A stretch of 64,000 nt of DNA, taken from NCBI GenBank assembly GCA_016780345.1, contig JADHLZ010000001.1:49142-113141 (forward strand), written 5' to 3'. Position numbers and translations under genes: made by a program. The stretch is from Flavobacteriaceae bacterium. Lineage in GTDB: Bacteria > Bacteroidota > Bacteroidia > Flavobacteriales > Flavobacteriaceae. Below the pieces are notes generated by a model. The model saw only the letters and a list, made by a program, of their open reading frames with translations. It did not search any database and was not told the origin of the DNA. How positions within the stretch are numbered: the first letter of the stretch is position 1; each line of letters opens with the position of its first letter. Positions 37,401-45,511 of this stretch are shown here, in pieces.

Positions 37401-38711
37401 TTTTTTGATAGCTCTCCTACTTGGAATTCTGCTTTTAATGGGATGAGTGATGTGAGAGTTACTGATCTAGATATGAGAGATGACTACAAAGTTTTTGCAT
37501 CAACATACGGTAGAGGAGTTTTTTCATCTTATTTTTCATCTGACGGTCCATTGCTTCAATTAAGTGTTGTTGAACCAAGTGTAAAGATTCCCCAAGGTGG
37601 AAATGGAGCTTTCAAAACAAAATTTAGAGTTTTCTCAAATTATGATTACGAAACTACCTTTTTCCTACAAGGTCTTCCTGAAAACACTGAATTATCTTAT
37701 GATCCATCAAATACAATTCAAATTAATGCTGATGGTGAAATAACATTTAATTTAATTATCCCTGAAAGTGCTGAAGCCAAAACATATCCAATTACAGTAA
37801 ATGCTACTGCTAAGGGACAAACTATAGAATCAGCTAGTATTAGTCTTGAAATTCTTTCCAACGATTATGATAATGATGGAATAAAAAATTCGACAGACAA
37901 TTGTGAAAATTTTGCTAATCCAGATCAAAAAGATTTTGATGGAGATGGAATTGGTGACGTTTGTGATCCAAATCCAATTCCTAATGACACCTTTACTTTA
38001 TTTTATACTGATGAAGTCTGCAGGTCATCTAATGATGGAGTTATTGACCTTACTATTAAAGGAGACTGGGGAGAATATCCATTTACAGTTGATGTAAACA
38101 GTAACGTCAATGGATTTTCATTTGATCCAACTCAAATAGAAGGTCCGAATTGGAAAATAACTGGACTTCAAGCTGGAGTATATGAAATTTGTTTAACAAA
38201 TGAACTGTTTTTAAACTTTAAACAATGCTTTAATATAAACATTAAAGAACCTATTGATTTATCAGTACTAACAGCAGTAAATAGAGAAAACAGACAATTA
38301 AATTTGAACATGAATGGAAGCTCTGATTATAATATCTTGTTTAATGGATTATATTTCAAAACCTCAAGCAGTGAATTAAATCTTGATCTTAAGGCTGGTA
38401 TCAATACCATAAGAGTTTCTACAAATTTAGAATGTCAAGGAGTATTTGAAGAAACCATTTTTATTTCTGAAGATATTTTATTGTCACCAAATCCTGCTAA
38501 TAATGTAAGTAAACTTTGGGTTGGAGGTACTGATAATGACATCAACATCACATTGTTTGATTTAAGTGGAAGAGTTATTTGGACAAAACAAGACAAAGTC
38601 TCATATACAAGATCTCTAAATCTTCCATTTAATGACCTAAGTTCTGGAATTTACATATTACAAGTAGATTCTGAAACAGTAAATAAGTCAATTAAAGTAA
38701 TTAAAGAATAA
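34461..38711 (+). CDS. Very large secreted protein with PA domain, TSP3 repeat and T9SS sorting domain
   Basis: A 1416-residue exported protein. It starts with TTG at 34461; this gives a good signal sequence (MKKIHKISIFITLLLILGIY), whereas the first ATG in frame would remove it. Residues about 110-1030 contain repeated sortilin/BNR-like propeller blades (GLWKSSDGGITW, GIWKSTDKGVSW, FYSKDGGKTWENK). A protease-associated domain is inserted at about 240-390 (IALIERGDCSFISKVQKAQDAGA). Residues about 1135-1175 form a calcium-type thrombospondin-3 repeat (DNDGIKNSTDNCENFANPDQ), and the last 80 residues are a type A Por sorting domain (LSPNPANN...GIYILQVDS). No catalytic site is recognised; adhesion or glycan/peptide binding at the surface is an inference. 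The following lipoprotein gene overlaps by one base. Confidence 0.9.
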   Translation: MKKIHKISIFITLLLILGIYNYKGLMFDYKRSVHAKNLKDSPIKQTYKLSKTERKKINLPPNQYEEKIWQLSMNPMTGKPDIDDLFEIQYKLNESNKKDVRMFTVPGESEEMKWVSRGPYNVGGRTKGLMFDPNDESDETVLAGGVSGGLFKNSNISNENSEWIHITSGIPDNIPVSSIVYDPNDKKTFYVGTGESYTRAEALGNGLWKSSDGGITWNNVFGGKSKTQKVYTSKGNYVKITNRDLGPYSYISAAFGPSLTSDPIIGDLILANDNNETGDVSDGIGGSIYDACQSLINGSEIKDNIALIERGDCSFISKVQKAQDAGAIAVIVVNRDDGSQTNWSSGPITMGGTDGAENIKIPSVMISATYSNQLKNALNQGKVTVSMALEYLANEGRTVSPGIFYINDVVVRDNDGKSEVIIAAGVSTHRDDENHLFGVDDYGIWKSTDKGVSWDKIPFQIDGGVYSYQPMDLEIAPDNKLWVSTTRNHRGSGGGSILVANSDISAFELKHTILYNEADQARRTELEIASNGDIYALASENPVTIIKSTNEFASAPIKLKLPDDDDNNIDSDDFTRGQSFYDLLIDSDPKNPQTIYVGGIDLFKSTTAGENASANPWDQFTHWYNGFGHVYAHADQHNMAFGNYDSSKKVFGNDGGVYYSKSNGSSEEISSRNSNFVTTQFYTIGVAPYEMFKDLDKQIQGNDLSDWRRKTKRVSGLTDVFISGAQDNGTQFQSDREDKITTSIDVSGGDGAASMFSQNINKPYFITNYVYNNYVEAYDFLTGDFYQIRDEDGSNGDFINVQALDSNFGIIYSNYTGSNFQIIAYYDWDNFAESDKNIDAPSRILSNPLLTSNISALTVSPHTTESSTLMIGLEDGSVIKAENANSSNPTFTNLTGRDFLGSVSDIEFGLTENEIFVTFHNYSVINIFYSKDGGKTWENKEGDEENGGLPNLPVRSILQNPIVLSEVIVGTDLGVWYTKNFFDSSPTWNSAFNGMSDVRVTDLDMRDDYKVFASTYGRGVFSSYFSSDGPLLQLSVVEPSVKIPQGGNGAFKTKFRVFSNYDYETTFFLQGLPENTELSYDPSNTIQINADGEITFNLIIPESAEAKTYPITVNATAKGQTIESASISLEILSNDYDNDGIKNSTDNCENFANPDQKDFDGDGIGDVCDPNPIPNDTFTLFYTDEVCRSSNDGVIDLTIKGDWGEYPFTVDVNSNVNGFSFDPTQIEGPNWKITGLQAGVYEICLTNELFLNFKQCFNINIKEPIDLSVLTAVNRENRQLNLNMNGSSDYNILFNGLYFKTSSSELNLDLKAGINTIRVSTNLECQGVFEETIFISEDILLSPNPANNVSKLWVGGTDNDINITLFDLSGRVIWTKQDKVSYTRSLNLPFNDLSSGIYILQVDSETVNKSIKVIKE

Positions 38712-39415
38712 TGAAAAAGATATTTTTTAAAAAATTAATATATCTATTGAGTTTAATTCTATTGTCGTGTGGTGGCGGTGGAGAAGAAAATGGAGGTGGA
38801 AGTGGACCTGTTGACCCACCACCAACTCCACAAAAACCTCAAAAAGCAGTTCTAAGTAAACCCGAAAACAATACAGAATGCTTAGAAGTTGATGCGGTAA
38901 AATTTGAATGGAATACAGCTCAAAACACAACTTCCTACACTTTAAATGTAAAAAACCTAACTACTAATGAAATTAGCAGTACAACAACAACATCAACAAG
39001 TGCAGATATGACATTAGATAAAGGATTTCCTTATTCATGGCAAATTATTTCAACTAATAGTACAAGTTTTGTTGCTGAGAGTGATAAATGGAAATTTTAT
39101 CTATCAGGCGAGCCTTTAAAAAATCATACACCATTTCCAGCTGAAATTGTGGAACCATATCCTGGCACTTCACTCAATTCTGGATCGGTTCAATTATCTT
39201 GGACATTTTCTGATATAGATAGCAATGATACACATAGTTTTGACATCTATATTGACAAGAAAGATGGATCAACTTTATTAGTCGAAAATTGGGGAGCAAC
39301 AAAAAGAACCATTTCATTAACTGATCCTGGAACATACTATTGGAGAATAGTAACTAAAGATAACCATGGAGCTTCATCTGATTCTGGATTATCAAGTTTT
39401 ATAATTTTAGAATAA
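38711..39415 (+). CDS. Surface lipoprotein with two fibronectin-III-like domains
   Basis: Begins with a lipoprotein signal (LLSLILLSCGGGGEEN, modified Cys near 20), a Gly/Pro-rich linker (GGGSGPVDPPPTPQKPQK) and two beta-sandwich repeats, each with a tryptophan-containing end strand: FPYSWQIIS in the first and GTYYWRIVTKD in the second, preceded by VKFEWNTA and VQLSWTFSD. The ATG overlaps the stop of the 1416-residue secreted protein (TAATG), which suggests that the two are made together and may interact. No enzymatic motif is visible. Confidence 0.85.
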   Translation: MKKIFFKKLIYLLSLILLSCGGGGEENGGGSGPVDPPPTPQKPQKAVLSKPENNTECLEVDAVKFEWNTAQNTTSYTLNVKNLTTNEISSTTTTSTSADMTLDKGFPYSWQIISTNSTSFVAESDKWKFYLSGEPLKNHTPFPAEIVEPYPGTSLNSGSVQLSWTFSDIDSNDTHSFDIYIDKKDGSTLLVENWGATKRTISLTDPGTYYWRIVTKDNHGASSDSGLSSFIILE

Positions 39416-39417
39416 AT

Positions 39418-40440
39418 CTAAATCTTAGACATTAAAATATCAATTTCATCAATAGTATTGTAGAAGTTAAAACTTAGTCTCAAGCCTTCTCCTCTTTTTG
39501 AACAGATAATTTTGTGTTTCAAAAGTTCTGTATAAATTAAATTGCATCCTTTTATGTTAAAAATATTTGAATGAATTTTTCTTTTAATTATTTTATCGTC
39601 TAATAGATTTTTTTCTTGAAATTTTTTTTTTGCATAAGTTGATAAAACATTGATTTTATTTTCAATTTTCTTAATACCGTACTTTGATAATTTATTTAAT
39701 GAAAAACATAAACTGCCAAAATTCAAGGTATCCAAATGTCCAGGTTCGAATAAATCAAATAAATCTTGAAATTTTAAATTATCAATAAAATGATCTAAAG
39801 AAATAGATTTATTGAAAGATACAAATCCATTTCCATATCCTCCAAGCATCCACTTATAGCCACTAGATATTATAATATCTATTTTAGATGAATTGAATTC
39901 AAAAAATTTAGTTCCAAAAAATTGTGTTCCATCTGCAATAAATAAAATACTTGGAAATTGTTCTTTGATTTTTTTAATAAAATCAAGATCAATCAATAAA
40001 CCATCTATGTATTGAACAATTGAAAAAACAAAGACACTTGGATTGTTTTCTTTAATTCCATTAATTATTTGATTTTCTAAATCCCATGAATTATCAATAA
40101 AAAAATATTCTAAATTAGAAGACATAATTTGTTTTATAATGCTAGGATAATCGCCTTTGATCATCATTACTTTAGAGTCTTTTTTTATAATTTTAATCAA
40201 ACTATTAAAACCTATGGAAAAATTTTGAGACAAAAATGTTTTGGAATCTGGAGAATTAAAAAAACTATTAATCTCAAATCTAGTTTTATCAAAACACTCA
40301 TCATGATTAATTCTAAATTGACTTCCTTCCAAAAAAAACTGATATTCATGATCTTTTCTCCATTTCAACAATTCATCAGACATTAATCCTGAGCGGGCTG
40401 TATCAAAGTAAATTTTATTTTCTAAAGCTGGAAAATTCAT
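39418..40440 (-). CDS. Class V (cysteine desulfurase-like) aminotransferase
   Basis: PLP-dependent fold type I protein. It begins ALENKIYFDTARSGLMSDELLKW, typical of the class V family, with the cofactor-binding aspartate in LFIADGTQFFG and the Schiff-base lysine in SSGYKWMLGGYGNG (near residue 195). No cysteine-containing active-site loop typical of IscS is seen. The substrate is unknown. It converges on the lipoprotein gene and diverges from the dihydrofolate reductase gene. Confidence 0.8.
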   Translation of the reverse strand: MNFPALENKIYFDTARSGLMSDELLKWRKDHEYQFFLEGSQFRINHDECFDKTRFEINSFFNSPDSKTFLSQNFSIGFNSLIKIIKKDSKVMMIKGDYPSIIKQIMSSNLEYFFIDNSWDLENQIINGIKENNPSVFVFSIVQYIDGLLIDLDFIKKIKEQFPSILFIADGTQFFGTKFFEFNSSKIDIIISSGYKWMLGGYGNGFVSFNKSISLDHFIDNLKFQDLFDLFEPGHLDTLNFGSLCFSLNKLSKYGIKKIENKINVLSTYAKKKFQEKNLLDDKIIKRKIHSNIFNIKGCNLIYTELLKHKIICSKRGEGLRLSFNFYNTIDEIDILMSKI

Positions 40441-40495
40441 TTATTAATTAAAAATTATGATTTAAAAGAGTATTTTTGAATCTGATTTATAAGTT

Positions 40496-41398
40496 ATGCT
40501 ATTTAAAAATAAGAATAGTTCTAATATAAATGATGATCAACTAGCTTTAATTGAATATGCTCAAGCTAGAATAAAATCAAAAAAAAAATTATTTTATCAT
40601 TTTTCCTTTTTTATAGTTGGGTCTATCACGTTTCTATTAGCTAACCTAGTTTTTGACTACAAATCTGATTTAGCTTTACTTGAATATCAGTGGTCTTATT
40701 GGATATGTTCTTTATGGCTAATCATATTTATTTTTCATCTTTTTAATGTCTACGTTACAAATAAATTTATTGGAAAAAAATGGGAAAAAGAACAACTAAA
40801 AAAATTAATTGAATTACAGCAAATAAGAATTTCAGAATTAAAAGCTGAATTAGAAAAAGAAGCTAGAATTATTGCCGAATCTGAATTATATTCTAATAAA
40901 AGTCCAAAAAGCACAGTGACTTTAATTGCGGCAGCTAGTGAAAATAATGTTATTGGAAAAGACAATAAACTTATTTGGCACCTAAGTGATGATTTAAAAC
41001 ATTTTAAAGACTTAACCAAAGGACATTTTGTTATAATGGGAAGAAAAACTTTCGAATCAATGCCTAAAGCCCTGCCCAATAGGACAAATATTGTAATAAC
41101 TAGAAAACTAGACTATCAAGCTAAAAATGCTATTGTTGTAAATTCATTAGAACAAGCTTTGCAACACGCAAAAGGTGATACACAACCTTTTATTATTGGA
41201 GGTGGTGAAATATATAAATTAGCTATTGAAAATGCCGATAGAATAGAATTAACTAGGGTTCATACTTCGATAGAAGGAGATGCATTTTTCCCAGAAATCA
41301 ACCCTGTTCGATGGAAAGAAGTTAGTTCAGAAAAAAGATTTAAAGATGATAAAAACGAATACGATTTTACATTTTACAGATATAATAAAAATAAATAA
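40496..41398 (+). CDS. folA: Dihydrofolate reductase with N-terminal two-helix membrane domain
   Basis: Residues about 1-115 are a 2TM domain: a cytoplasmic lead, two hydrophobic helices (FYHFSFFIVGSITFLLANLVF and WSYWICSLWLIIFIFHLFNVY) and a charged helix. Residues about 138-300 are a complete dihydrofolate reductase: TLIAAASENNVIGKDNKLIWHLSDDLKHFKDLT, MGRKTFESMPKALPNRTNIV, FIIGGGEIYKLAIENADRIELT. There is no methionine near the beginning of the reductase, so the fusion appears genuine. The product would be tethered to the inner membrane. It regenerates tetrahydrofolate for ThyA; fabD starts four bases after its stop. A -7 element (TATTTTTG, 40471-40478) precedes it. Confidence 0.9.
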   Translation: MLFKNKNSSNINDDQLALIEYAQARIKSKKKLFYHFSFFIVGSITFLLANLVFDYKSDLALLEYQWSYWICSLWLIIFIFHLFNVYVTNKFIGKKWEKEQLKKLIELQQIRISELKAELEKEARIIAESELYSNKSPKSTVTLIAAASENNVIGKDNKLIWHLSDDLKHFKDLTKGHFVIMGRKTFESMPKALPNRTNIVITRKLDYQAKNAIVVNSLEQALQHAKGDTQPFIIGGGEIYKLAIENADRIELTRVHTSIEGDAFFPEINPVRWKEVSSEKRFKDDKNEYDFTFYRYNKNK

Positions 41399-41402
41399 AC
41401 AA

Positions 41403-42284
41403 ATGAGAGGTTATATTTTTCCTGGGCAAGGATCACAATTCACTGGAATGTGCCATGACTTATATTTGAAATATGATGAATTAAAACCTTTTTTTAAAAA
41501 ATCCGAAAAAATTCTTGGATTTGATATTTCAAAAATAATGTTTGAGGGCTCTAATGATGAATTAACTCAAACTAAGGTTACTCAACCAGCCATATTTATA
41601 CACTCGATGGCCATAATAAAAATTCTAGGTAAGTCTTTTAAGCCTGATTTGGTAGCAGGACATTCTTTAGGAGAGTTTTCTGCTCTTGTTGCTTCTGGTG
41701 TTTTAAACTTTGAGGACGGCTTAAAGCTAGTTTCTATTAGAGCAGAAGCAATGCAGAAATCATGTGAAAAAACTAATGGAACTATGGCCGCTATTTTAGG
41801 TCTTGAAAATAATATTATTGAAGAGATTTGTCTAAACACTAAAGGAATAGTCGTTGCAGCAAATTATAATTGTCCGGGACAAGTTGTTATTTCTGGTGAA
41901 GTTAATTCGGTTAAAAATGCTTGTGAAAAACTGACTATTGCTGGAGCTAAAAGAACTTTATTATTACCTGTTGGAGGAGCTTTTCATTCAGAATTAATGA
42001 TTGATGCAGAAAAAAAACTTTCTAAAGCAATAAATCAAACTGTATTTAATCAGCCATCGTGCCCCATTTATCAAAACGTTAATGGACTGCCTGAATTATC
42101 AGTTGAAAAAATTAAAGAAAACCTTATAAGCCAACTAACCTCACCAGTTAAATGGACTCAAAGTGTGAACAAAATGATTCAAGATGGTTGTAACAACTTT
42201 ATTGAGATTGGTCCAGGAAAAGTATTACAGGGGCTTGTTAGAAAAATAAATAAAGAATCTGAAGTTAGTTCTTATAATCTTTGA
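41403..42284 (+). CDS. fabD: Malonyl-CoA:ACP transacylase
   Basis: Loads malonate onto acyl carrier protein for fatty-acid synthesis. YIFPGQGSQFTGM, QPAIFIHSMA, the nucleophile motif GHSLGEFSAL, and VPVGGAFHS-type LPVGGAFHSELM are all present. I start at the ATG at 41403 (MRGYIFPGQGSQ), just four bases after the folA stop; an upstream in-frame ATG at 41280 would overlap the end of folA with no homologous sequence. The gene end overlaps the convergent DegT gene by 20 bases. Confidence 0.95.
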   Translation: MRGYIFPGQGSQFTGMCHDLYLKYDELKPFFKKSEKILGFDISKIMFEGSNDELTQTKVTQPAIFIHSMAIIKILGKSFKPDLVAGHSLGEFSALVASGVLNFEDGLKLVSIRAEAMQKSCEKTNGTMAAILGLENNIIEEICLNTKGIVVAANYNCPGQVVISGEVNSVKNACEKLTIAGAKRTLLLPVGGAFHSELMIDAEKKLSKAINQTVFNQPSCPIYQNVNGLPELSVEKIKENLISQLTSPVKWTQSVNKMIQDGCNNFIEIGPGKVLQGLVRKINKESEVSSYNL

Positions 42285-43395
42285 AAAAACTATTTATTTT
42301 TTCTGAAATAAAATTAATTTGATCATCCTGAAGTTCAGAGTGCATTGGAAGAGAAATTACTTGCTTAGACATCATAATTGAGATATTAAAATTTTTCTCA
42401 TTGTATCTATCGTGTTGATAAGCTTTTTGTCTATGAAGAGGTATTGGATAATATATTCCATGAGGGATATTGTTTTCATTTAGATAGTTTGACAATTCAT
42501 CTCTTTTATTATTTAAAACTCTCAAAGTATACTGATGAAAAACATGTGATTGACAATTATCAAAAACAATTGGGGTCTTTAAATTATTATTATCCTTAAA
42601 TCTAATCGAATACTTTATTGAAGCTTCTTTTCTTCTTTCATTGTAAAAATCCAGCAAAGGAAGTTTAGCCCTAAGAACAGCTGCTTGCACACTATCTAAC
42701 CTTGAATTTACCCCTACAACATCATGATGATATCTCTTATACATTCCGTGATTAACAATTCCTCTAATAATATGAGCTATACTATCATCATTAGTAAATA
42801 TTGCGCCTCCATCACCATAGCAACCTAAATTTTTTGATGGAAAAAAAGATGTAGTTCCAATATCGCCTATAGTACCGGATTTCTGATTTGTTTTATAAGT
42901 CGCACCGATTGCTTGAGCATTATCTTCTATAACTTTTAAATTGTGATTTTTTGCAATCTTCATTACCTCATCCATATTTGCTATCTGTCCAAATAAATGA
43001 ACTGGAATTATAACTTTAGTTTTAGAAGTAATTGACTTTAAAATTTCATCACAATTAATGTTAAAAGTATCTTCTTCAATATCTACTAAAACAGGCTTCA
43101 ATTGTAATAAAGCGATAACCTCAACTGTAGCTGCAAAAGTAAAATCAGATGTTATAATTTCATCCCCTGGTTTTAAACCTAAACTCATTAATGCTATTTG
43201 AAGAGCGTCAGTTCCATTAGCACACGGAATTACATGTTTTACATTTAAATACTTTTCTAGATCAGTTTGAAATTCTTTTACTGTTGGACCATTTATAAAT
43301 GTTCCTCTTTTGAAAATATCTATTACTGTAGAATCAACTTGATCTTTTATAAACTCATATTGAGTTTGTAAATCGACCATTTGAAGTTTTTTCAT
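42265..43395 (-). CDS. DegT/DnrJ/EryC1/StrS-family sugar aminotransferase
   Basis: PLP enzyme of the nucleotide-sugar aminotransferase family. KMQMVDLQTQYE-type start, GTDALQIALMSLGLKPGDEIITSDFTF, ALPVLVDIEEDTFNIN-like VLVDIEEDTFNI, EDNAQAIGATY and the Schiff-base lysine in FFPSKNLGCYGDGGA (near residue 185) are visible; HQYTLRV follows. It is divergent from waaA, so a role in making an amino-sugar for lipopolysaccharide or glycoprotein glycans is likely by inference. The exact sugar is unknown. Confidence 0.88.
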   Translation of the reverse strand: MKKLQMVDLQTQYEFIKDQVDSTVIDIFKRGTFINGPTVKEFQTDLEKYLNVKHVIPCANGTDALQIALMSLGLKPGDEIITSDFTFAATVEVIALLQLKPVLVDIEEDTFNINCDEILKSITSKTKVIIPVHLFGQIANMDEVMKIAKNHNLKVIEDNAQAIGATYKTNQKSGTIGDIGTTSFFPSKNLGCYGDGGAIFTNDDSIAHIIRGIVNHGMYKRYHHDVVGVNSRLDSVQAAVLRAKLPLLDFYNERRKEASIKYSIRFKDNNNLKTPIVFDNCQSHVFHQYTLRVLNNKRDELSNYLNENNIPHGIYYPIPLHRQKAYQHDRYNEKNFNISIMMSKQVISLPMHSELQDDQINFISEKINSFFKDYKN

Positions 43396-43521
43396 TTATT
43401 AAAATTTATGTAAAAGTAATGAAATAGAGATTATTTTAACTAATCAATTTATTACATCATAATAATTATAAATATTATTAAAAAGTAACTTTAGTAGACA
43501 TAATTAGTATTTTTGCAACAG

Positions 43522-44772
43522 ATGAATACTTTATACAATATCATAATTTTTAAAACCAATGTTTTATTATTCTTTTTAAAGTTTTTTAATAAAAAAATTA
43601 AATCTTTTGTTAATCAAAGGAGAGATGTTTTTAACATATTAGAAAAAAATATTTCTAACTCAGAAAAATATATATGGATTCATGTCGCTTCACTAGGAGA
43701 ATTTGAGCAAGGTCTTCCTGTTTTCAAAGAGTTAAAAAAAATTTACAAACACCATAAAATTTTATTGTCATTTTTTTCTTCCTCAGGTTATGAAGTAAAA
43801 AAAAATAATGACGTAGCCGACTTAACTGTTTATCTTCCAATTGATTCCTGTTTTAATTCCAAAAAATTCATAAAAATAGTTAATCCAAAAATGGCTTTTT
43901 TTGTAAAATATGAGTTTTGGCCAAACTATCTTAAAAATTTAAGAAAAAATAATATTCCGACATTTCTTATTGCCGGTCTATTTAGACAAAATCATTGGTT
44001 TTTTAAATGGTATGGTAAAAGTTTTTTAAAGTTAATATCATCCTCGTTCACTCATTTTTTTGTTCAAAATAAAACATCACTAGATCTATTGAACAAATTT
44101 AAAATTTCTAATTCAAGTTTAATGGGCGACTCAAGGTTTGACAGGGTTTATTCTTTATTAAATCAAAACAATTTTTTAAAAAATATTGATGATTTTATTG
44201 ATAAAAAAATTTGTTTTGTAGGTGGTAGTACCTGGTTAGAAGATGAGTCGCTTTTTATTAATTATTTAAAGAATTATCCAACGGAAAATATACGTTGGAT
44301 TATTGCACCTCATCAAATAAATTCAAAAAAAATAAAAGAGTTTCAAAATATGCTTAACGTTAAAAGCATTACCTTTTCTGATCTCAAATACAACAATCCT
44401 AAAAACTATCAAATCTTAATAGTGGATTGTATTGGACTATTGGTTAAATTTTACAGTTACGCTAATATTTCATATGTTGGTGGAGCAATGGGCAATAATG
44501 GTTTACATAATGTTTTAGAACCCGCAATTTTTAAATGCCCCATAATCATTGGAAAAAATCATGAAAAATTTCCTGAAGCCAAAGAAATGATCGATCGAAA
44601 AGGGTTAATTAGTGTTAAAAATCAATCTGATTTTAATAAAGCTTTAAATAAACTAATTGATGATAAAAGATTACGTTTAGAGATGGGTCAAAACAACTTC
44701 AATTATATATATGATAACTTAGGAGCAACAAAAAATGTTGTTTCATTCTTAAAAAATATAAATGAAAAATAA
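43522..44772 (+). CDS. waaA: 3-deoxy-D-manno-octulosonic acid (Kdo) transferase
   Basis: Membrane-associated GT-B glycosyltransferase that adds Kdo to lipid A. Family motifs: WIHVASLGEFEQGLPVFKEL, LSFFSSSGYEV, LPIDS, FVKYEFWPNYL, IAGLFRQNHWFFKW, FVGGSTWLEDE, WIIAPHQ, YVGGAMGNNGLHNVLEPA. An N-terminal hydrophobic anchor is present. I use the ATG at 43522; a TTG three codons earlier is the alternative. A -7 promoter element TATTTTTG lies at 43508-43515, so the leader would be very short. The next gene overlaps its end by 11 bases. Confidence 0.93.
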   Translation: MNTLYNIIIFKTNVLLFFLKFFNKKIKSFVNQRRDVFNILEKNISNSEKYIWIHVASLGEFEQGLPVFKELKKIYKHHKILLSFFSSSGYEVKKNNDVADLTVYLPIDSCFNSKKFIKIVNPKMAFFVKYEFWPNYLKNLRKNNIPTFLIAGLFRQNHWFFKWYGKSFLKLISSSFTHFFVQNKTSLDLLNKFKISNSSLMGDSRFDRVYSLLNQNNFLKNIDDFIDKKICFVGGSTWLEDESLFINYLKNYPTENIRWIIAPHQINSKKIKEFQNMLNVKSITFSDLKYNNPKNYQILIVDCIGLLVKFYSYANISYVGGAMGNNGLHNVLEPAIFKCPIIIGKNHEKFPEAKEMIDRKGLISVKNQSDFNKALNKLIDDKRLRLEMGQNNFNYIYDNLGATKNVVSFLKNINEK

Positions 44773-45466
44773 TTTGCTATTATTATTAATGATATTTTCA
44801 ATTTTTTTAAATGCACAAAGCCCTGTTGGAGCATGGGAAAGAACCCATGTCTCAGAAGATGGATTAGAGCTTAAAAGCACAGTAATTTTCTCAGAATCAC
44901 ACCAAAGCATTAGTGTTATTGAAAAAAACACAGGAAAACTTCTACATTCAAATGGAGGAAGTTGGAGGTTAGATGGAACAACAATGACTGAAGTTGTAGA
45001 GTTTGATACTGACAATCCAGAAAGAGTTGGACAATCTGTAGTTTTTGATATTAAAATTGATGAACAATATTTAGAAATAATAGGAAGTGATATGAAATTT
45101 TTTAAGATTGATAACGGTTTACCAGGTAAATTGAATGGAGCCTGGTTAATGTCTGAAAGATTGATAAATGGTAAATTTCAAATAAGAGATATAAATAGAT
45201 CTAGAAAAACAATGAAGATACTTTCTGGTTCTAAATTTCAATGGATTGCATTCGATATCGATTCTAAAAAGTTTATTGCAACTGGGGGCGGTTCTTATAC
45301 AACTGTTAACGGAAAATATTCTGAAAACATAGAATACTTTTCAAGAGACATTTCAAGAGTTGGGATGAAGCTTGAATTTGAATTTAATTTAGAAGATGGT
45401 AAGTGGATTCATAGAGGGTTTAGTAGTAAAGGAAATCCAATTAATGAAATATGGATACAAAGATAA
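44762..45466 (+). CDS. Secreted protein with two lipocalin-like repeats
   Basis: A signal peptide (MKNNLLLLLMIFSIFLNAQ) precedes two similar halves. Half one (about 20-115) starts SPVGAWERTH and contains FDTDNPERVGQSVVFDIKI; half two (about 120-234) starts LNGAWLMSERL and contains FSRDISRVGMKLEFEFNL. The shared pattern of GAW, a central GGS(W/Y) and an RVG-x-x-(V/L)-x-F strand points to internal duplication of a lipocalin-like beta-barrel. Homologues in Flavobacteriia are, as I recall, annotated only as membrane or secreted protein. It overlaps the end of waaA. Confidence 0.75.
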   Translation: MKNNLLLLLMIFSIFLNAQSPVGAWERTHVSEDGLELKSTVIFSESHQSISVIEKNTGKLLHSNGGSWRLDGTTMTEVVEFDTDNPERVGQSVVFDIKIDEQYLEIIGSDMKFFKIDNGLPGKLNGAWLMSERLINGKFQIRDINRSRKTMKILSGSKFQWIAFDIDSKKFIATGGGSYTTVNGKYSENIEYFSRDISRVGMKLEFEFNLEDGKWIHRGFSSKGNPINEIWIQR

Positions 45467-45511
45467 ATTAGAGAACCATAAATAATTAAATTAATTTTAA
45501 ATAAATAAAAT

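Noticed and set aside
41280..41402. Long N-terminal extension of FabD from an ATG at 41280
   Set aside because: It overlaps the end of folA in another frame and does not resemble FabD; the family begins at MRGYIFPGQGSQ (41403).
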